DNA of 45,854 bases from an uncultured Oscillospiraceae bacterium (GTDB taxonomy: Bacteria; Bacillota; Clostridia; Oscillospirales; Oscillospiraceae). The notes below the pieces were generated by a model. The model was not told the DNA's origin, searched no databases, and worked only from the letters and a program-made list of their open reading frames with translations. The position numbers and the translations under genes were made by a program. How positions within the stretch are numbered: position 1 is the first letter of the stretch; each line of letters begins with the position of its first letter. The stretch is from positions 1 to 45,854 of the forward strand of contig CAJTWF010000020.1 of NCBI GenBank assembly GCA_910579965.1, given 5' to 3'. Positions 1 to 7,924 of this stretch are shown piece by piece.

Positions 1-55
1 TTCTCTATTTTGCACTCATTGCCATCCTCATTAGAAGATTTTAAACAGGTTCTTA
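1..55 (+). mobile_element. 3' end of an IS5-family insertion sequence
   Basis: Positions 3-44 read as the last 13 codons of a transposase on the + strand, ending IRRF and a TAA stop. The end of the element follows (AAACAGGTTCTTA, 43-55) and TA marks its edge. The tail RRF-stop and the terminal repeat match those of the IS remnant at 556-1171, so this is a second copy of a related element whose body lies to the left of the window. Confidence 0.6.
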
Positions 56-311
56 GAGCTGCAAGGCTTTGAGGGATTTTTCCTTTGTCAAAAGCACCGT
101 TACTTTTCTCATAATTTTCGGTATTTAAGGGCGATTTTGACTGTTGGTGTGGTAAAGGTGTGATAAATTCTGAAAACCTGTCTAACAACTGCGCTGCAAT
201 GGGTTTTAGGCTTTGCCCAGATAATAGCAATCTTTCGCTGCTTTCCTGGTAAGAATATCGCAAGTCAAATTTTTTTAACAAGTAATGAAGGGATTCTATT
301 TGCGCACACAT
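3..311 (-). CDS. Partial hypothetical ORF interrupted by IS end
   Basis: An open frame of about 103 codons runs from an ATG at 309-311 off the left edge. The part unique to it (57-311) encodes a hydrophilic, Ser/Gln/Leu-rich stretch starting MCAQIESLHYLLKKF. The last codons (1-55) lie inside the neighbouring IS end, so the host frame was cut there. It starts 15 bp after the stop of the integrase remnant, on the same strand, which suggests cargo of the same decayed element. I do not recognise the family and see no clear ribosome site. It could be non-coding. Confidence 0.25.
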   Translation of the reverse strand, partial: MCAQIESLHYLLKKFDLRYSYQESSERLLLSGQSLKPIAAQLLDRFSEFITPLPHQQSKSPLNTENYEKSNGAFDKGKIPQSLAALRTCLKSSNEDGNECKIE

Positions 312-326
312 GCAAAAACTTTCATT

Positions 327-555
327 TTAGAGAACTGCTTTCAGAGCGCCTCTAACCTTTTCAGCTGTTTTTGCCTCCCTAGACCGGCGATCATAGTGCG
401 TATAAACCTTTATGGTACTGTGCCCTGCCAGGTACTGGATCTCTTTTACGTCCAGACCGGCCTCAAACAGTCTGGTAATATAGGTATGACAAAGGATATG
501 GGCAGTTACATGACCGTCAGGCAACTCGTGCTCAATCAGTCTCCAGAGACTCCTG
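327..555 (-). pseudogene. Tyrosine integrase, C-terminal fragment
   Basis: The fragment keeps the end of a Tn916/phage-type tyrosine recombinase catalytic domain: HILCHTYITRLFEAGLDVKE, then YLAGHST and YTHYDRRS. In active family members the first motif reads L-R-H-T; here the Arg is Cys (LCHT). About four residues normally found between GHSTI and the catalytic-Tyr region YTHY appear deleted. The 5' side ends at the IS border at 556, and no other part of the gene lies beyond that IS. This is a dead remnant of an integrative element. Confidence 0.7.
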
Positions 556-1171
556 TAAGAACCTGTTTAAAACCTTCTAATGTTGTCCAGGTTCAGAAGA
601 ATCATCTGAATGGCTCCATCCCGGTCTGTAACATCAGCGGTTGTTACGGCTATGGCATGAGGCAGTCCCATTGTATCTACGACAACGTGGCGCTTGATTC
701 CGGATACTTTTTCCCTGCGTCATAACCTTTTGCTTCCGCTGTGTCCGCATTCTGTACGCTCTGCGCGTCTACAATTCCAAAAGTAGTCTTATCCCGCCTT
801 AAGTCTTCGTTCCGTATCTGTTTCACCAATTTTTGCAGCACTTTGTCCAGAACGCTGACCCCCGTTTCGTCTTTTTCGGACCATACCTGGAAATAGTAGT
901 ACACGCTCTGCCATTTGGGATAATCGCTGGGCAGCATTCGCCATTGTATTCCACCTTGGATTACGTATAACACCGCACAAAACACATCGTATAAATCATA
1001 TTTTCGCGGCCGGGTTGTTTTCTTTGCTCCTTCCAAATCCTCTCGGATCAGCTTATATTCTTCCCGGCTGATATCACTTGGATATTGACGCATTTTCCCC
1101 AACTCCCGCTTGTTTTTCTCTATTATCTGCCTCCCGCTTTCTTTTGTCAAAAGTTTTTAAACAGGCTCTTA
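556..1171 (-). mobile_element. IS5-family insertion sequence, internally deleted
   Basis: The ends are imperfect inverted repeats: TAAGAACCTGTTTAAAACCT at the left edge, and TAAGAGCCTGTTTAAAAACT when the right edge is read inward. TA occurs at both borders, as expected if TA is the duplicated target. At about 616 bp it is shorter than a full single-ORF IS5-type element, which fits the missing C-terminal half of the transposase. It truncates the integrase fragment on one side and a gene start at 1187 on the other, so insertion was accompanied or followed by deletion. Confidence 0.7.
567..1093 (-). pseudogene. IS5-family transposase (frameshifted, deleted)
   Basis: Starts MRQYPSDISREEYKLIR (ATG at 1093) and follows the DUF4096/IS5 pattern: RPRKYDLYDVFCAVLY, IQWRMLPSDYPKW, VDAQSVQNADTAE, KGYDAGKK. 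After GYDAGKK the frame breaks at a run of five A. One extra A would restore VSGIKRHVVVDTMGLPHA, read at about 614-703. The frame then jumps from DRDGAIQMI straight to the terminal RRF-stop. The central and C-terminal part, including the final acidic catalytic residue of the DDE triad, is missing, so no active transposase can be made. The A-run could recall IS frameshifting, but the deletion makes that moot. Confidence 0.75.
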
Positions 1172-1203
1172 AGTCTATATACTCCATCCTCCCTATTATA
1201 CCA
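1167..1203 (-). other. Orphan promoter and gene start cut by the IS
   Basis: On the - strand an extended -10 (TGGTATAAT, 1203-1195) is followed by GGGAGG and an ATG at 1187. The codons after it read MEY, Ile, Asp, then Leu-Arg across the IS border. The rest of this gene is gone. MxxIDLR is how low-specificity threonine aldolases begin, but seven codons are too few to assign it. Confidence 0.35.
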
Positions 1204-1232
1204 CACTTCCCTCGCTTTTCCTCGCTTTTTTC

Positions 1233-1781
1233 TCAAAGGTAATATCCAACGCCGGGCGGCAGGTGGGGCTCCACGGCCCGGCTGTACTCCCTGGAGGCCA
1301 GATTCAGCACCCAGTCCGTCTCCGACGCCAGCTGCTCCGCCAGCCGCCCGCCCCAGAAGGCGTACAGGTCCCCCGCGCCGTCCACGGACAGCCGGGCCTG
1401 CATCTCCAGGCGGTAGGGGGTCACGCCGTCAAAGGGCCGCAGCAGGCCGTAGAAGCCGGAGAGGATCCGCAGGTTCTGCCGCAGGTAGTCCAGCGCTCCG
1501 GCCTCCATCACGTTGGGGGCCATGGAGCGGTACTGGATCCCCTCGTAGGCCAGAATGGCCGGGGTGAGGTTCCGGTCCAGGTCCATGCTCTCCAGCCGCT
1601 CCACATTCTGCCGGGCAATAGCGCCGCTGCATTTCCACAGGGCCTGGAGCTCCTGACCGGACAGGGCCTTCAGGGCCTCCATCAGCCGCCGGGTCTCCGC
1701 CAGGAACCGGGGCGGCGCCTCCACGGCAAAGCTGTCCGTGTCCACGTTCATTTTCTTGGCCGGGGAGATGATCATCCGCAT
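1233..1781 (-). pseudogene. yaaA: YaaA-family peroxide stress protein, C-terminally truncated
   Basis: The N-terminal 180 residues match the YaaA/UPF0246 family, which in E. coli limits free iron and DNA damage under peroxide stress: MRMIISPAKKMN at the start, then AILAYEGIQYRSM and LSGFYGLLRPFDGVTPYRLEMQ. Normal members have about 245-255 residues. This frame stops after PPGVGYYL at about 182, losing the conserved C-terminal segment. The stop lies 60 bp from the IS, so truncation probably came from the same rearrangement. The start is set by AGGAGG upstream of ATG 1781. An intact promoter sits upstream. Residual function is doubtful. Confidence 0.75.
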
Positions 1782-1834
1782 GGCGTACCTCCTGCTCTGC
1801 GGGGCCGCAGACATCAGCGGCCTCTCTCGGTGAT

Positions 1835-1863
1835 ATTATATCCTCCGGCCCTGGGGATGTCAA
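1835..1863 (-). promoter_or_regulatory. Promoter for yaaA remnant
   Basis: On the - strand TTGACA (1863-1858), 17 bp and TATAAT (1840-1835) form a consensus sigma-A promoter about 55 bp upstream of the yaaA start. Confidence 0.7.
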
Positions 1864-1880
1864 TCCTCCCCGATGAGAGG

Positions 1881-1905
1881 TGAAATTGGTGTTTCCGCAA
1901 TTTCA
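1881..1905. promoter_or_regulatory. Inverted repeat upstream of the importer operon
   Basis: TGAAATTG (1881-1888) and CAATTTCA (1898-1905) are perfect 8-bp arms with a 9-bp centre, between the divergent yaaA and dpp operons. It could be an operator or a leader hairpin. No convincing -35/-10 for the dpp operon was found nearby. Confidence 0.35.
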
Positions 1906-2006
1906 TCCCCCCTGGGGGCTTGCGGCGGACGGCGATCTGTGGCAAGATAGGACCGCCTGATATCAGCATCAAACAAACCTTTCACCAACCCCTGAAGGAG
2001 GACGCT

Positions 2007-3542
2007 ATGCGAAAGATTTTTCCCCTGCTGCTGGCGGCGTGCCTGCTGCTGGCCGCCTGCGGCAGTACGCCGGACAGCGCCGGTGAGCCCGCCGCCCTGG
2101 TCTACGGCAGCGCGGACTATACCCGCATCAACCCGGCCATGGACGAGCACTGCGAGATCAACGCCCTGCTCTTCAACGGCCTCACCGCCCACGACGGCAG
2201 CAACCAGGTGGTCCCCGGCCTGGCGGAGAGCTGGGAGTACGACGAGACCGCCTGCACCTACACCTTTCACCTCCGGGAGGGAATCGCGTGGCACGACGGC
2301 CAGCCCCTCACCGCCGAGGATGTGAAATTTACCATTGAGGCCATCATGGACCCGGAAAACGGCTCGGAAAACGCCCCCAACTATGAGGACGTGGAGGAGA
2401 TCACCGTGGTGAACAGCCAAACCGTGGCCTTCCGCCTGTCCGCGCCCAACGTGGCCTTTCTGGAGTATATGACCATGGCCGTGCTGCCCCGGCACCTGCT
2501 GGAGGGGGAGGACATGCAGTCCTCGGACTTCTTCCGCGCCCCCGTGGGCACGGGCCCCTACAAGCTGGTCAGCTGGGACCCGGGCCAGTCCATTGTCCTG
2601 GAGAAAAACCCGGACTACTACCTGGGCTGCCCCCAGATCGACCGGATCATCTTCAAGATCGTGGCCGACGACAACGCCCAGGCCATTCAGCTGGAGTCCG
2701 GGGAGCTGGATCTGGCCCTGCTGGACCCGAGAAACGCCCGGAACTTCGCGGACAGGGAGGGCTTTGTCTGCTACGACATGAGGACCGCCGACTACCGGGG
2801 CATTCTCTTCAACTTCTGGAACGACTACTGGACCGAGAATCGGGACCTGATCCCCGCCGTGTGCTGCGCCATTGACCGGGAGGCCATCATCAGCTCCGTG
2901 CTCCTGGGCCAGGGGGAGGCGGCCTACGGCCCCCTCCAGCAGAATGTCTACAACAACCCGGACGTGGAGCGCTATGACTATGATCCCGCCAGGGCCCGGG
3001 AGATCCTGGAGGCCGCCGGCTGCGTCATGGGCGAAAACGGCTTTTACACCCGAAACGGCCAGGAGATCGGCTTTGTCATCAGCGTCATGGCCGGGGAGCA
3101 GGACCGGATTGACATCGCCCAGGCCGCGGCCCAGCAGCTGCGGGATGTGGGCGTCAACTGCACCGTGGATCTGCCCGCCCAGATGGACTGGGGCGGACAG
3201 ATGGCCTGCCTCATCGGCTGGGGCAGCCCCTTTGACGCGGACGACCACACCTACAAGGTCTTCGGCACGGACAAGGGGGCCAACTACAGCGGCTACTCCA
3301 ACGAGAGGGTGGACGAGTATCTGACCCTGGCCCGGCAGTCCGACGACCCGGCCGTCCGGCAGGAGTACTACGACCTCTTCCAGGAGGAGCTGGCTGCCGA
3401 TCCCCCCTACGCCTTCATCTGCTACATTGACGCCAACTACGTTGCCAGCTCCCGCCTGCAGGGCGTCGCGCCGGACACGGTGCTGGGCCACCACGGCGTG
3501 GGGATCTTCTGGAACGTCCAGGAGTGGACCATCTCAGAGTAA
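2007..3542 (+). CDS. Peptide/nickel-type ABC transporter substrate-binding lipoprotein
   Basis: A family-5 extracellular solute-binding protein (DppA/OppA/NikA fold) of 511 aa. The signal peptide ends in the lipobox LLAAC, so the mature protein should be lipid-anchored at the outer face of the membrane. The hallmark region is present: LTAEDVKFTIEAIMDP, then PVGTGPYKLVSWDPGQ and NPDYYLG. The start is ATG 2007 behind GAAGGAGG; an upstream in-frame extension lacks a ribosome site. It is the first gene of an operon with two ATPases and two permeases, so it captures the substrate. The ligand (peptide, nickel complex or opine) cannot be told from sequence. Confidence 0.9.
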   Translation: MRKIFPLLLAACLLLAACGSTPDSAGEPAALVYGSADYTRINPAMDEHCEINALLFNGLTAHDGSNQVVPGLAESWEYDETACTYTFHLREGIAWHDGQPLTAEDVKFTIEAIMDPENGSENAPNYEDVEEITVVNSQTVAFRLSAPNVAFLEYMTMAVLPRHLLEGEDMQSSDFFRAPVGTGPYKLVSWDPGQSIVLEKNPDYYLGCPQIDRIIFKIVADDNAQAIQLESGELDLALLDPRNARNFADREGFVCYDMRTADYRGILFNFWNDYWTENRDLIPAVCCAIDREAIISSVLLGQGEAAYGPLQQNVYNNPDVERYDYDPARAREILEAAGCVMGENGFYTRNGQEIGFVISVMAGEQDRIDIAQAAAQQLRDVGVNCTVDLPAQMDWGGQMACLIGWGSPFDADDHTYKVFGTDKGANYSGYSNERVDEYLTLARQSDDPAVRQEYYDLFQEELAADPPYAFICYIDANYVASSRLQGVAPDTVLGHHGVGIFWNVQEWTISE

Positions 3543-3561
3543 TTTGACAGGGGGGCGGCCT

Positions 3562-4572
3562 ATGGCAGAGCTGTTAGAAGTGAAAAACCTGTCCGTCAGC
3601 TTCTTCACCCCCGCCGGCGAGGTGCAGGCGGTGCGCAACGTCAGCTTCTCCCTCCGGCCGGGGGAGGTGCTGGCGGTGGTGGGGGAGTCCGGCTGCGGCA
3701 AGAGCGTGCTGTGCAAGAGCATCATGAAGCTGCTGCCCCGGACGGCGAGGATCCAGTCCGGCAGCATCCTGGTCAACGGCGCGGATATCACCGGCTACCG
3801 GGAGCGGGACATGCACAAGCTCCGGGGAAAGCTCTTCTCCATGGTCTTCCAGGACCCCATGACCGCCCTCAACCCCACCATGACCCTGGGCGCGCAGATC
3901 GGGGAGGCGGTCCGGGTCCACCAGCCGGGCCTCTCCGGCGGCGCGGTGCGGCGGCGGGTGCTGGAGCTGATGACCCTGGTGGGCATCGACAGGCCCGAGG
4001 AGCGGATGAAGCTCTACCCCCACAACTTCTCCGGCGGACAGCGGCAGCGCGGCGTCATGGCCATCGCCCTGGCCGGGAGCCCCGGCATCCTCTTTGCCGA
4101 CGAGCCCACCACGGCCCTGGACGTGACCATCCAGGCCCAGATCCTGGACCTCCTGCGGGACGTTCAGGCCCGGCTGGGCACGGCCACGGTCTTTGTCACC
4201 CACGATCTGGGGGTGGTGGCCCGGGTGGCGGACCGGGTGGCGGTGATGTACGCGGGGCGGATCGTGGAGACCGGCACGGCGGAGGAGATCTTCTACGATC
4301 CCCGCCACCCCTACACCTGGGGCCTCCTGCGGGCCCTGCCGGCCCTGAACCGGGGCCGGGACAGCCTGTACACCATCCCCGGGATGCCGCCCAACCTGGT
4401 CCACCCGCCGGCGGGGGACGCCTTCGCCTGCCGCAACGAGTACGCCCTGGCCATCGACTACGAGGAGGAGCCCCCCATGTTTCGCGTCACGGACACCCAC
4501 TGCGCGGCCACCTGGCTTCTGGACCAGCGGGCGCCCCGGATCACGCCGCCGATAGGAGGAGCCCATGGCTGA
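3562..4572 (+). CDS. dppD: Peptide/nickel ABC transporter ATP-binding protein (DppD type)
   Basis: 336 aa ATPase of the DppD/OppD family, one half of the engine of the importer. Walker A GESGCGKS, Q-loop VFQDPMTALNP, signature SGGQRQRG, Walker B ILFADEPTTALD and the H-loop VTHDLG are all in place. The C-terminal oligopeptide-transporter extension ends with DTHCAA. The residue after the signature is Gly rather than the common Val; the core is intact. The start is ATG 3562 behind a GGGGGGC site, 19 bp after the binding-protein stop. Its last 8 bp overlap the next gene, which suggests translational coupling. Confidence 0.9.
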   Translation: MAELLEVKNLSVSFFTPAGEVQAVRNVSFSLRPGEVLAVVGESGCGKSVLCKSIMKLLPRTARIQSGSILVNGADITGYRERDMHKLRGKLFSMVFQDPMTALNPTMTLGAQIGEAVRVHQPGLSGGAVRRRVLELMTLVGIDRPEERMKLYPHNFSGGQRQRGVMAIALAGSPGILFADEPTTALDVTIQAQILDLLRDVQARLGTATVFVTHDLGVVARVADRVAVMYAGRIVETGTAEEIFYDPRHPYTWGLLRALPALNRGRDSLYTIPGMPPNLVHPPAGDAFACRNEYALAIDYEEEPPMFRVTDTHCAATWLLDQRAPRITPPIGGAHG

Positions 4573-5473
4573 GGAAATTCTGCTGGATGTCCAGCATCTG
4601 ACCCACGTCTTCCCACTGGGGCGGAGGATGTCTGTCCGGGCGGTGGACGATCTGTCCTTCCAGATCCGCCGGGGGGAGATCTTCGGTCTGGTGGGGGAGT
4701 CCGGGTCCGGCAAGTCCACGGCGGCCCGGTGCGTAATGAACCTCTGCCGGCCCCAAAGCGGCCGCATCCTGTACAAGGGGATCGACACCTGCGACAGAGC
4801 CGCCTTCCGGGCCAACCGGCGGATGCTGCAAACCACCCGCCAGCTCATCTTCCAGGACACCAGCTCCAGCCTGAACCAGCGGATGCGGGTGTGGGACATC
4901 ATCGCCGAGCCCCTGCGGCTCCAGCACGTCGTCCCGCCCCGGGGGTCCCTGCGGGCGGAGGCGGCCTTCCAGATGCACTACGTGGGCCTGGACGAGAGCT
5001 TTCTGGACAAGTATCCCCCGGAGCTCTCCGGCGGACAGCGGCAGCGGGTGGCCATCGCCCGGGCCCTGGCCATGGAGCCGGAGCTGCTGGTGGCGGACGA
5101 GCCCATCGCGTCCCTGGACGTGTCCATCCAGGCCCAGATCGTCAACCTCTTCAAGCACCTCCAGCAGGAGCACGGGTTCTCCTTCCTGTTCATCGCCCAC
5201 GATCTGGCCATGGTGGAGTTTCTGTGCGACCGGGTGGGGGTCATGTACCGGGGACGCCTGGTGGAGACCGCCCCCACGGCGGAGCTCTTTTCCAATCCCC
5301 TGCACCCCTACACCCAGGCCCTGCTGTCCGCCATCCCCATTCCGGACCCCCGGCGGGAGCGGAGCCGGCAGCTGGTCACCTTTCACGGGGAGAACCTGCC
5401 CCCGGGGGGCGCGCTGCGGGAGGCGGGGCCGGATCACTTTGTATTACGCTCCCTTGGGAGTGGGGAGGATTGA
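4565..5473 (+). CDS. dppF: Peptide/nickel ABC transporter ATP-binding protein (DppF type)
   Basis: 302 aa partner ATPase of the DppF/OppF family, forming the heterodimeric ATPase of the importer. Walker A GESGSGKST, IFQDTSSSLNQRM, signature SGGQRQRVAIARAL, Walker B LLVADEPIASLD and IAHDLAMV are present. The C-terminal extension is slightly short, ending in GPDHFVL and a short Ser/Gly-rich tail next to the AT-richer acetyltransferase gene. The tail may have been altered when that gene arrived. The start overlaps dppD by 8 bp, behind AGGAG. Confidence 0.9.
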   Translation: MAEEILLDVQHLTHVFPLGRRMSVRAVDDLSFQIRRGEIFGLVGESGSGKSTAARCVMNLCRPQSGRILYKGIDTCDRAAFRANRRMLQTTRQLIFQDTSSSLNQRMRVWDIIAEPLRLQHVVPPRGSLRAEAAFQMHYVGLDESFLDKYPPELSGGQRQRVAIARALAMEPELLVADEPIASLDVSIQAQIVNLFKHLQQEHGFSFLFIAHDLAMVEFLCDRVGVMYRGRLVETAPTAELFSNPLHPYTQALLSAIPIPDPRRERSRQLVTFHGENLPPGGALREAGPDHFVLRSLGSGED

Positions 5474-5475
5474 AA

Positions 5476-5937
5476 ATGACCATAGAATTGGCTGGTATAA
5501 CAGACGTAAATGCGATCAAAGGGCTCTATGAGACCCTCTTTGAGGATATGTCCAAGCTTCAGCCTGACTTTTTCAGAGCCGCGGGTCAGGACGGGGATTT
5601 TATCAAATCCGTCATTGAAAGCGGCAGCGACGATATATTCCTTGCAAAAGAAAATCAGCAGGTGCTGGGATTCGCTCTTGTGCAGCAGAAAAGTACGCCC
5701 CCCTTTCCATGCTTTGTTCCCCTTCAATACGCGTATCTCCTGGACCTTGTCGTCGCCTCCGATCAGAGAGGCAGGGGCATTGGGCGGCAGCTCATTCAAG
5801 CGGTAAAGGACTGGGCGGCGGCAAGAAAATTGGAGTATATTGAGCTCGGCGTGCTCACGCAAAATGAGGGCGCTGTCAGATTATACGAGAGCATGGCGTT
5901 TACCGAGGACCGCAAGGTGATGCGCATGAGGCTGTAG
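5476..5937 (+). CDS. GNAT-family N-acetyltransferase
   Basis: 153 aa single-domain GCN5-related acetyltransferase. It carries the acetyl-CoA signature in LVVASDQRGRGIGRQLIQAV (motif A, Q/RxxGxG/A) and a C-terminal NEGAVRLYESMAF typical of motif B. The acceptor is unknown. The start ATG 5476 lies 2 bp after the dppF stop, behind GGGGAGG. It separates the ATPase genes from the permease genes of one transporter. Its lower GC and different codon use suggest later insertion. A role tied to the imported substrate is possible but unsupported. Confidence 0.85.
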   Translation: MTIELAGITDVNAIKGLYETLFEDMSKLQPDFFRAAGQDGDFIKSVIESGSDDIFLAKENQQVLGFALVQQKSTPPFPCFVPLQYAYLLDLVVASDQRGRGIGRQLIQAVKDWAAARKLEYIELGVLTQNEGAVRLYESMAFTEDRKVMRMRL

Positions 5938-5996
5938 GCCTTTGCCACCGTGTATGTGCAGAGAACGCAAAAAGCTTTTGAGAAGGAGGCGGCGGG

Positions 5997-6998
5997 ATGA
6001 CGGCGCGGAAACAGATCATCTACTGGGGGAAAAAGGCCCTGCTCTTTGTGCTCAGCGTGTTTGTACTGTCCCTGGCGGCGTTCTACATCTCCCGGCTGGC
6101 CCCGGGAGACCCCCTGGCCTCCTATTACGGCACCCGGGTGGAGAAGATGAGCCCCGCGGAGCGGGCCTGGGCGGAGGAGCGTCTGGGGCTCAACGAGCCC
6201 ATCTCCGTCCAGTACATCCGCTGGCTGACAAGGGCCCTCCAGGGGGACTTCGGGATCTCCTATAAATACAAGATGGACGTGACGGAGGTGATTGCCGGCA
6301 GGATCGGCAACACCCTGCTGCTGGGCGGGATTGGCTTTCTCCTGATCTTCCTCCTGTCCATGCTGCTGGGCGTGCTGTGCGCCTGGTACGAGGACCGGCC
6401 CCTGGACCGCCTGCTGTGCCGGGCTGGCACGGCCGCCAGCTGCATCCCCGAGTTCTGGCTGTCCCTGGTGTTTATCCTGGTGTTCTCCGTGACCCTGCGG
6501 TGGCTGCCCAGCTCAGGGGCCTACACCGTGGGAAGGGGGGACGACTGGCTGGACCGGCTGGCCCATCTGGTCCTCCCCCTGAGCATCGTGGTGCTCAGCC
6601 ACCTGTGGTACTACGCCTACATGGTCCGCAACCGGATCCTGGAGGAGGTCCGGGCGGACTACGTGCTGCTGGCCAAGGCCAAGGGGCTTACCAAGCGGGG
6701 CGTCATGTTCCGCCACTGCCTGCGCAACACCATCCCCTCCTATCTGAGCATCATGGCCATCTCCGTGCCCCACGTGCTGGGGGGGACCTACATTGTGGAG
6801 ACGGTGTTCTCCTACCCGGGCCTGGGGACCCTGTCCTACGAGAGCGCCCGGTACAAGGACTACAACCTGCTGATGCTGCTGTGCCTCATGTCCGGCGTTC
6901 TGGTCATTGTGTGCAGCATGGCCGCCCAGATCATCAACGAGCAGATTGATCCCCGGGTCAAGGCCCAGGAGCGCATACCGGAGGTGACGGAGCGATGA
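5997..6998 (+). CDS. dppB: Peptide/nickel ABC transporter permease (DppB type)
   Basis: 333 aa inner-membrane permease. The N-terminal segment LFVLSVFVLSLAAFYISRLAPGDP is the typical DppB/NikB start, followed by a periplasmic loop and about five more membrane spans. The cytoplasmic EAA coupling loop reads ADYVLLAKAKGLTKRGVM; further on PGLGTLSYESARYKDY matches the family. ATG 5997 follows AGAAGGAGG. The end overlaps dppC by the ATGA junction, so the two permeases are translationally coupled and should form the heterodimeric pore. Confidence 0.9.
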   Translation: MTARKQIIYWGKKALLFVLSVFVLSLAAFYISRLAPGDPLASYYGTRVEKMSPAERAWAEERLGLNEPISVQYIRWLTRALQGDFGISYKYKMDVTEVIAGRIGNTLLLGGIGFLLIFLLSMLLGVLCAWYEDRPLDRLLCRAGTAASCIPEFWLSLVFILVFSVTLRWLPSSGAYTVGRGDDWLDRLAHLVLPLSIVVLSHLWYYAYMVRNRILEEVRADYVLLAKAKGLTKRGVMFRHCLRNTIPSYLSIMAISVPHVLGGTYIVETVFSYPGLGTLSYESARYKDYNLLMLLCLMSGVLVIVCSMAAQIINEQIDPRVKAQERIPEVTER

Positions 6999-7879
6999 AC
7001 GAGCGCTTTGAGGTGGTGGGCATCCGCCCCCTGCCGGACCCGCCGGCCAGACGGCGGCGCTGGTACGAGGGAAAGCCCCTCTTTTCCGCCGGCGTGCTGG
7101 CGCTGATCGTCCTGGGCTGTCTGCTCCTTCCCCTGATGGGGACCAGGGATCCCTCCTATATGGATCTGGCCCGCTGCGGCGTGCCGCCCTGCGGGGAGTT
7201 CCTTTTCGGCACGGACGCCATGGGCCGGGATATCTTCTCCATGATCTGGTACGGCGGCCGGCTCTCCCTGTTCATCGGCCTCGCCGCGGCCCTGCTGTCC
7301 ACGGCCATTGCCATTCTCTTCGGCGCGGTCAGCGGCTGCGCCCCGGCGTGGCTGGACGGGCTGCTCATGCGCCTGACGGAGATCCTGCTCAGCGTGCCCA
7401 GCCTGCTGGTGATCGTGCTGCTCCAGGCCGTGATGGGAAAGGCCAGCGTGCTGAGCATTGCCCTGGTCATCGGCGTCACCAGCTGGACCGGCATGGCGAA
7501 GATCGTCCGCACGGAGGTGCGGCAGATCCGCGCCAGCGAGTACGTGCTGGCCTCCCGGTGCATGGGGGGCGGCTTCTTCCACATTCTGTGGCGGCATCTG
7601 ACGCCCAACTTTGTCTCCTCCATCATGTTCATGGCGGTCATGAACGTCCGCAGCGCCATTGCGGCCGAGTCCACCCTCAGCTTTATGGGCATCGGACTGC
7701 CGGTGGAGGTGGTCACCTGGGGGAGTATGCTCTCCCTGTCGGAGAAGGCCCTGCTGTCCGGGGACTGGTGGATCATCCTCATCCCCGGCGGGTTTCTGGT
7801 GGCGGCCCTGCTGTGCATCACCAGCCTGGGCAGCTGCCTGCGGAGGAATATCAACCGGAGAGAGAACAATCTGTATTAG
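6995..7879 (+). CDS. dppC: Peptide/nickel ABC transporter permease (DppC type)
   Basis: 294 aa partner permease. After a short cytoplasmic N-terminus comes one membrane span, then FGTDAMGRDIFSMIWYGGR, the strongly conserved DppC/NikC motif. The EAA loop is SEYVLASRCMGGGFFHIL. The C-terminus has ESTLSFMGIGLPVEVVTWGSML, also diagnostic. It is the last gene of the importer operon and is followed by a hairpin at 7891. Confidence 0.9.
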   Translation: MNERFEVVGIRPLPDPPARRRRWYEGKPLFSAGVLALIVLGCLLLPLMGTRDPSYMDLARCGVPPCGEFLFGTDAMGRDIFSMIWYGGRLSLFIGLAAALLSTAIAILFGAVSGCAPAWLDGLLMRLTEILLSVPSLLVIVLLQAVMGKASVLSIALVIGVTSWTGMAKIVRTEVRQIRASEYVLASRCMGGGFFHILWRHLTPNFVSSIMFMAVMNVRSAIAAESTLSFMGIGLPVEVVTWGSMLSLSEKALLSGDWWIILIPGGFLVAALLCITSLGSCLRRNINRRENNLY

Positions 7880-7890
7880 GCGCATAAATG

Positions 7891-7924
7891 AGGACGGCGC
7901 ATAGCACCCGCTATGCGCCGTCCT
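7891..7924. terminator. Hairpin terminator between dppC and the XRE gene
   Basis: A perfect 15-bp stem (7891-7905 with 7910-7924) and a 4-nt loop, followed by TTTATA in the + direction. It ends the importer operon. The stop codon and last codons of the convergent XRE gene lie inside the right arm. Confidence 0.75.

Noticed and set aside
677..1150. Programmed frameshifting at the A-run in the transposase
   Set aside because: The downstream part lacks about a third of the protein, including the last catalytic acid, so recoding would not give an active enzyme.
1860..3494. A 544-residue - strand open frame opposite the substrate-binding protein gene
   Set aside because: No domain, skewed composition, and the + strand frame has signal peptide, lipobox and family motifs.
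3562..4572. Val-to-Gly change after the ABC signature in DppD as a sign of inactivation
   Set aside because: The residue after SGGQRQR varies in the family, and Walker A, Walker B and H-loop are intact.
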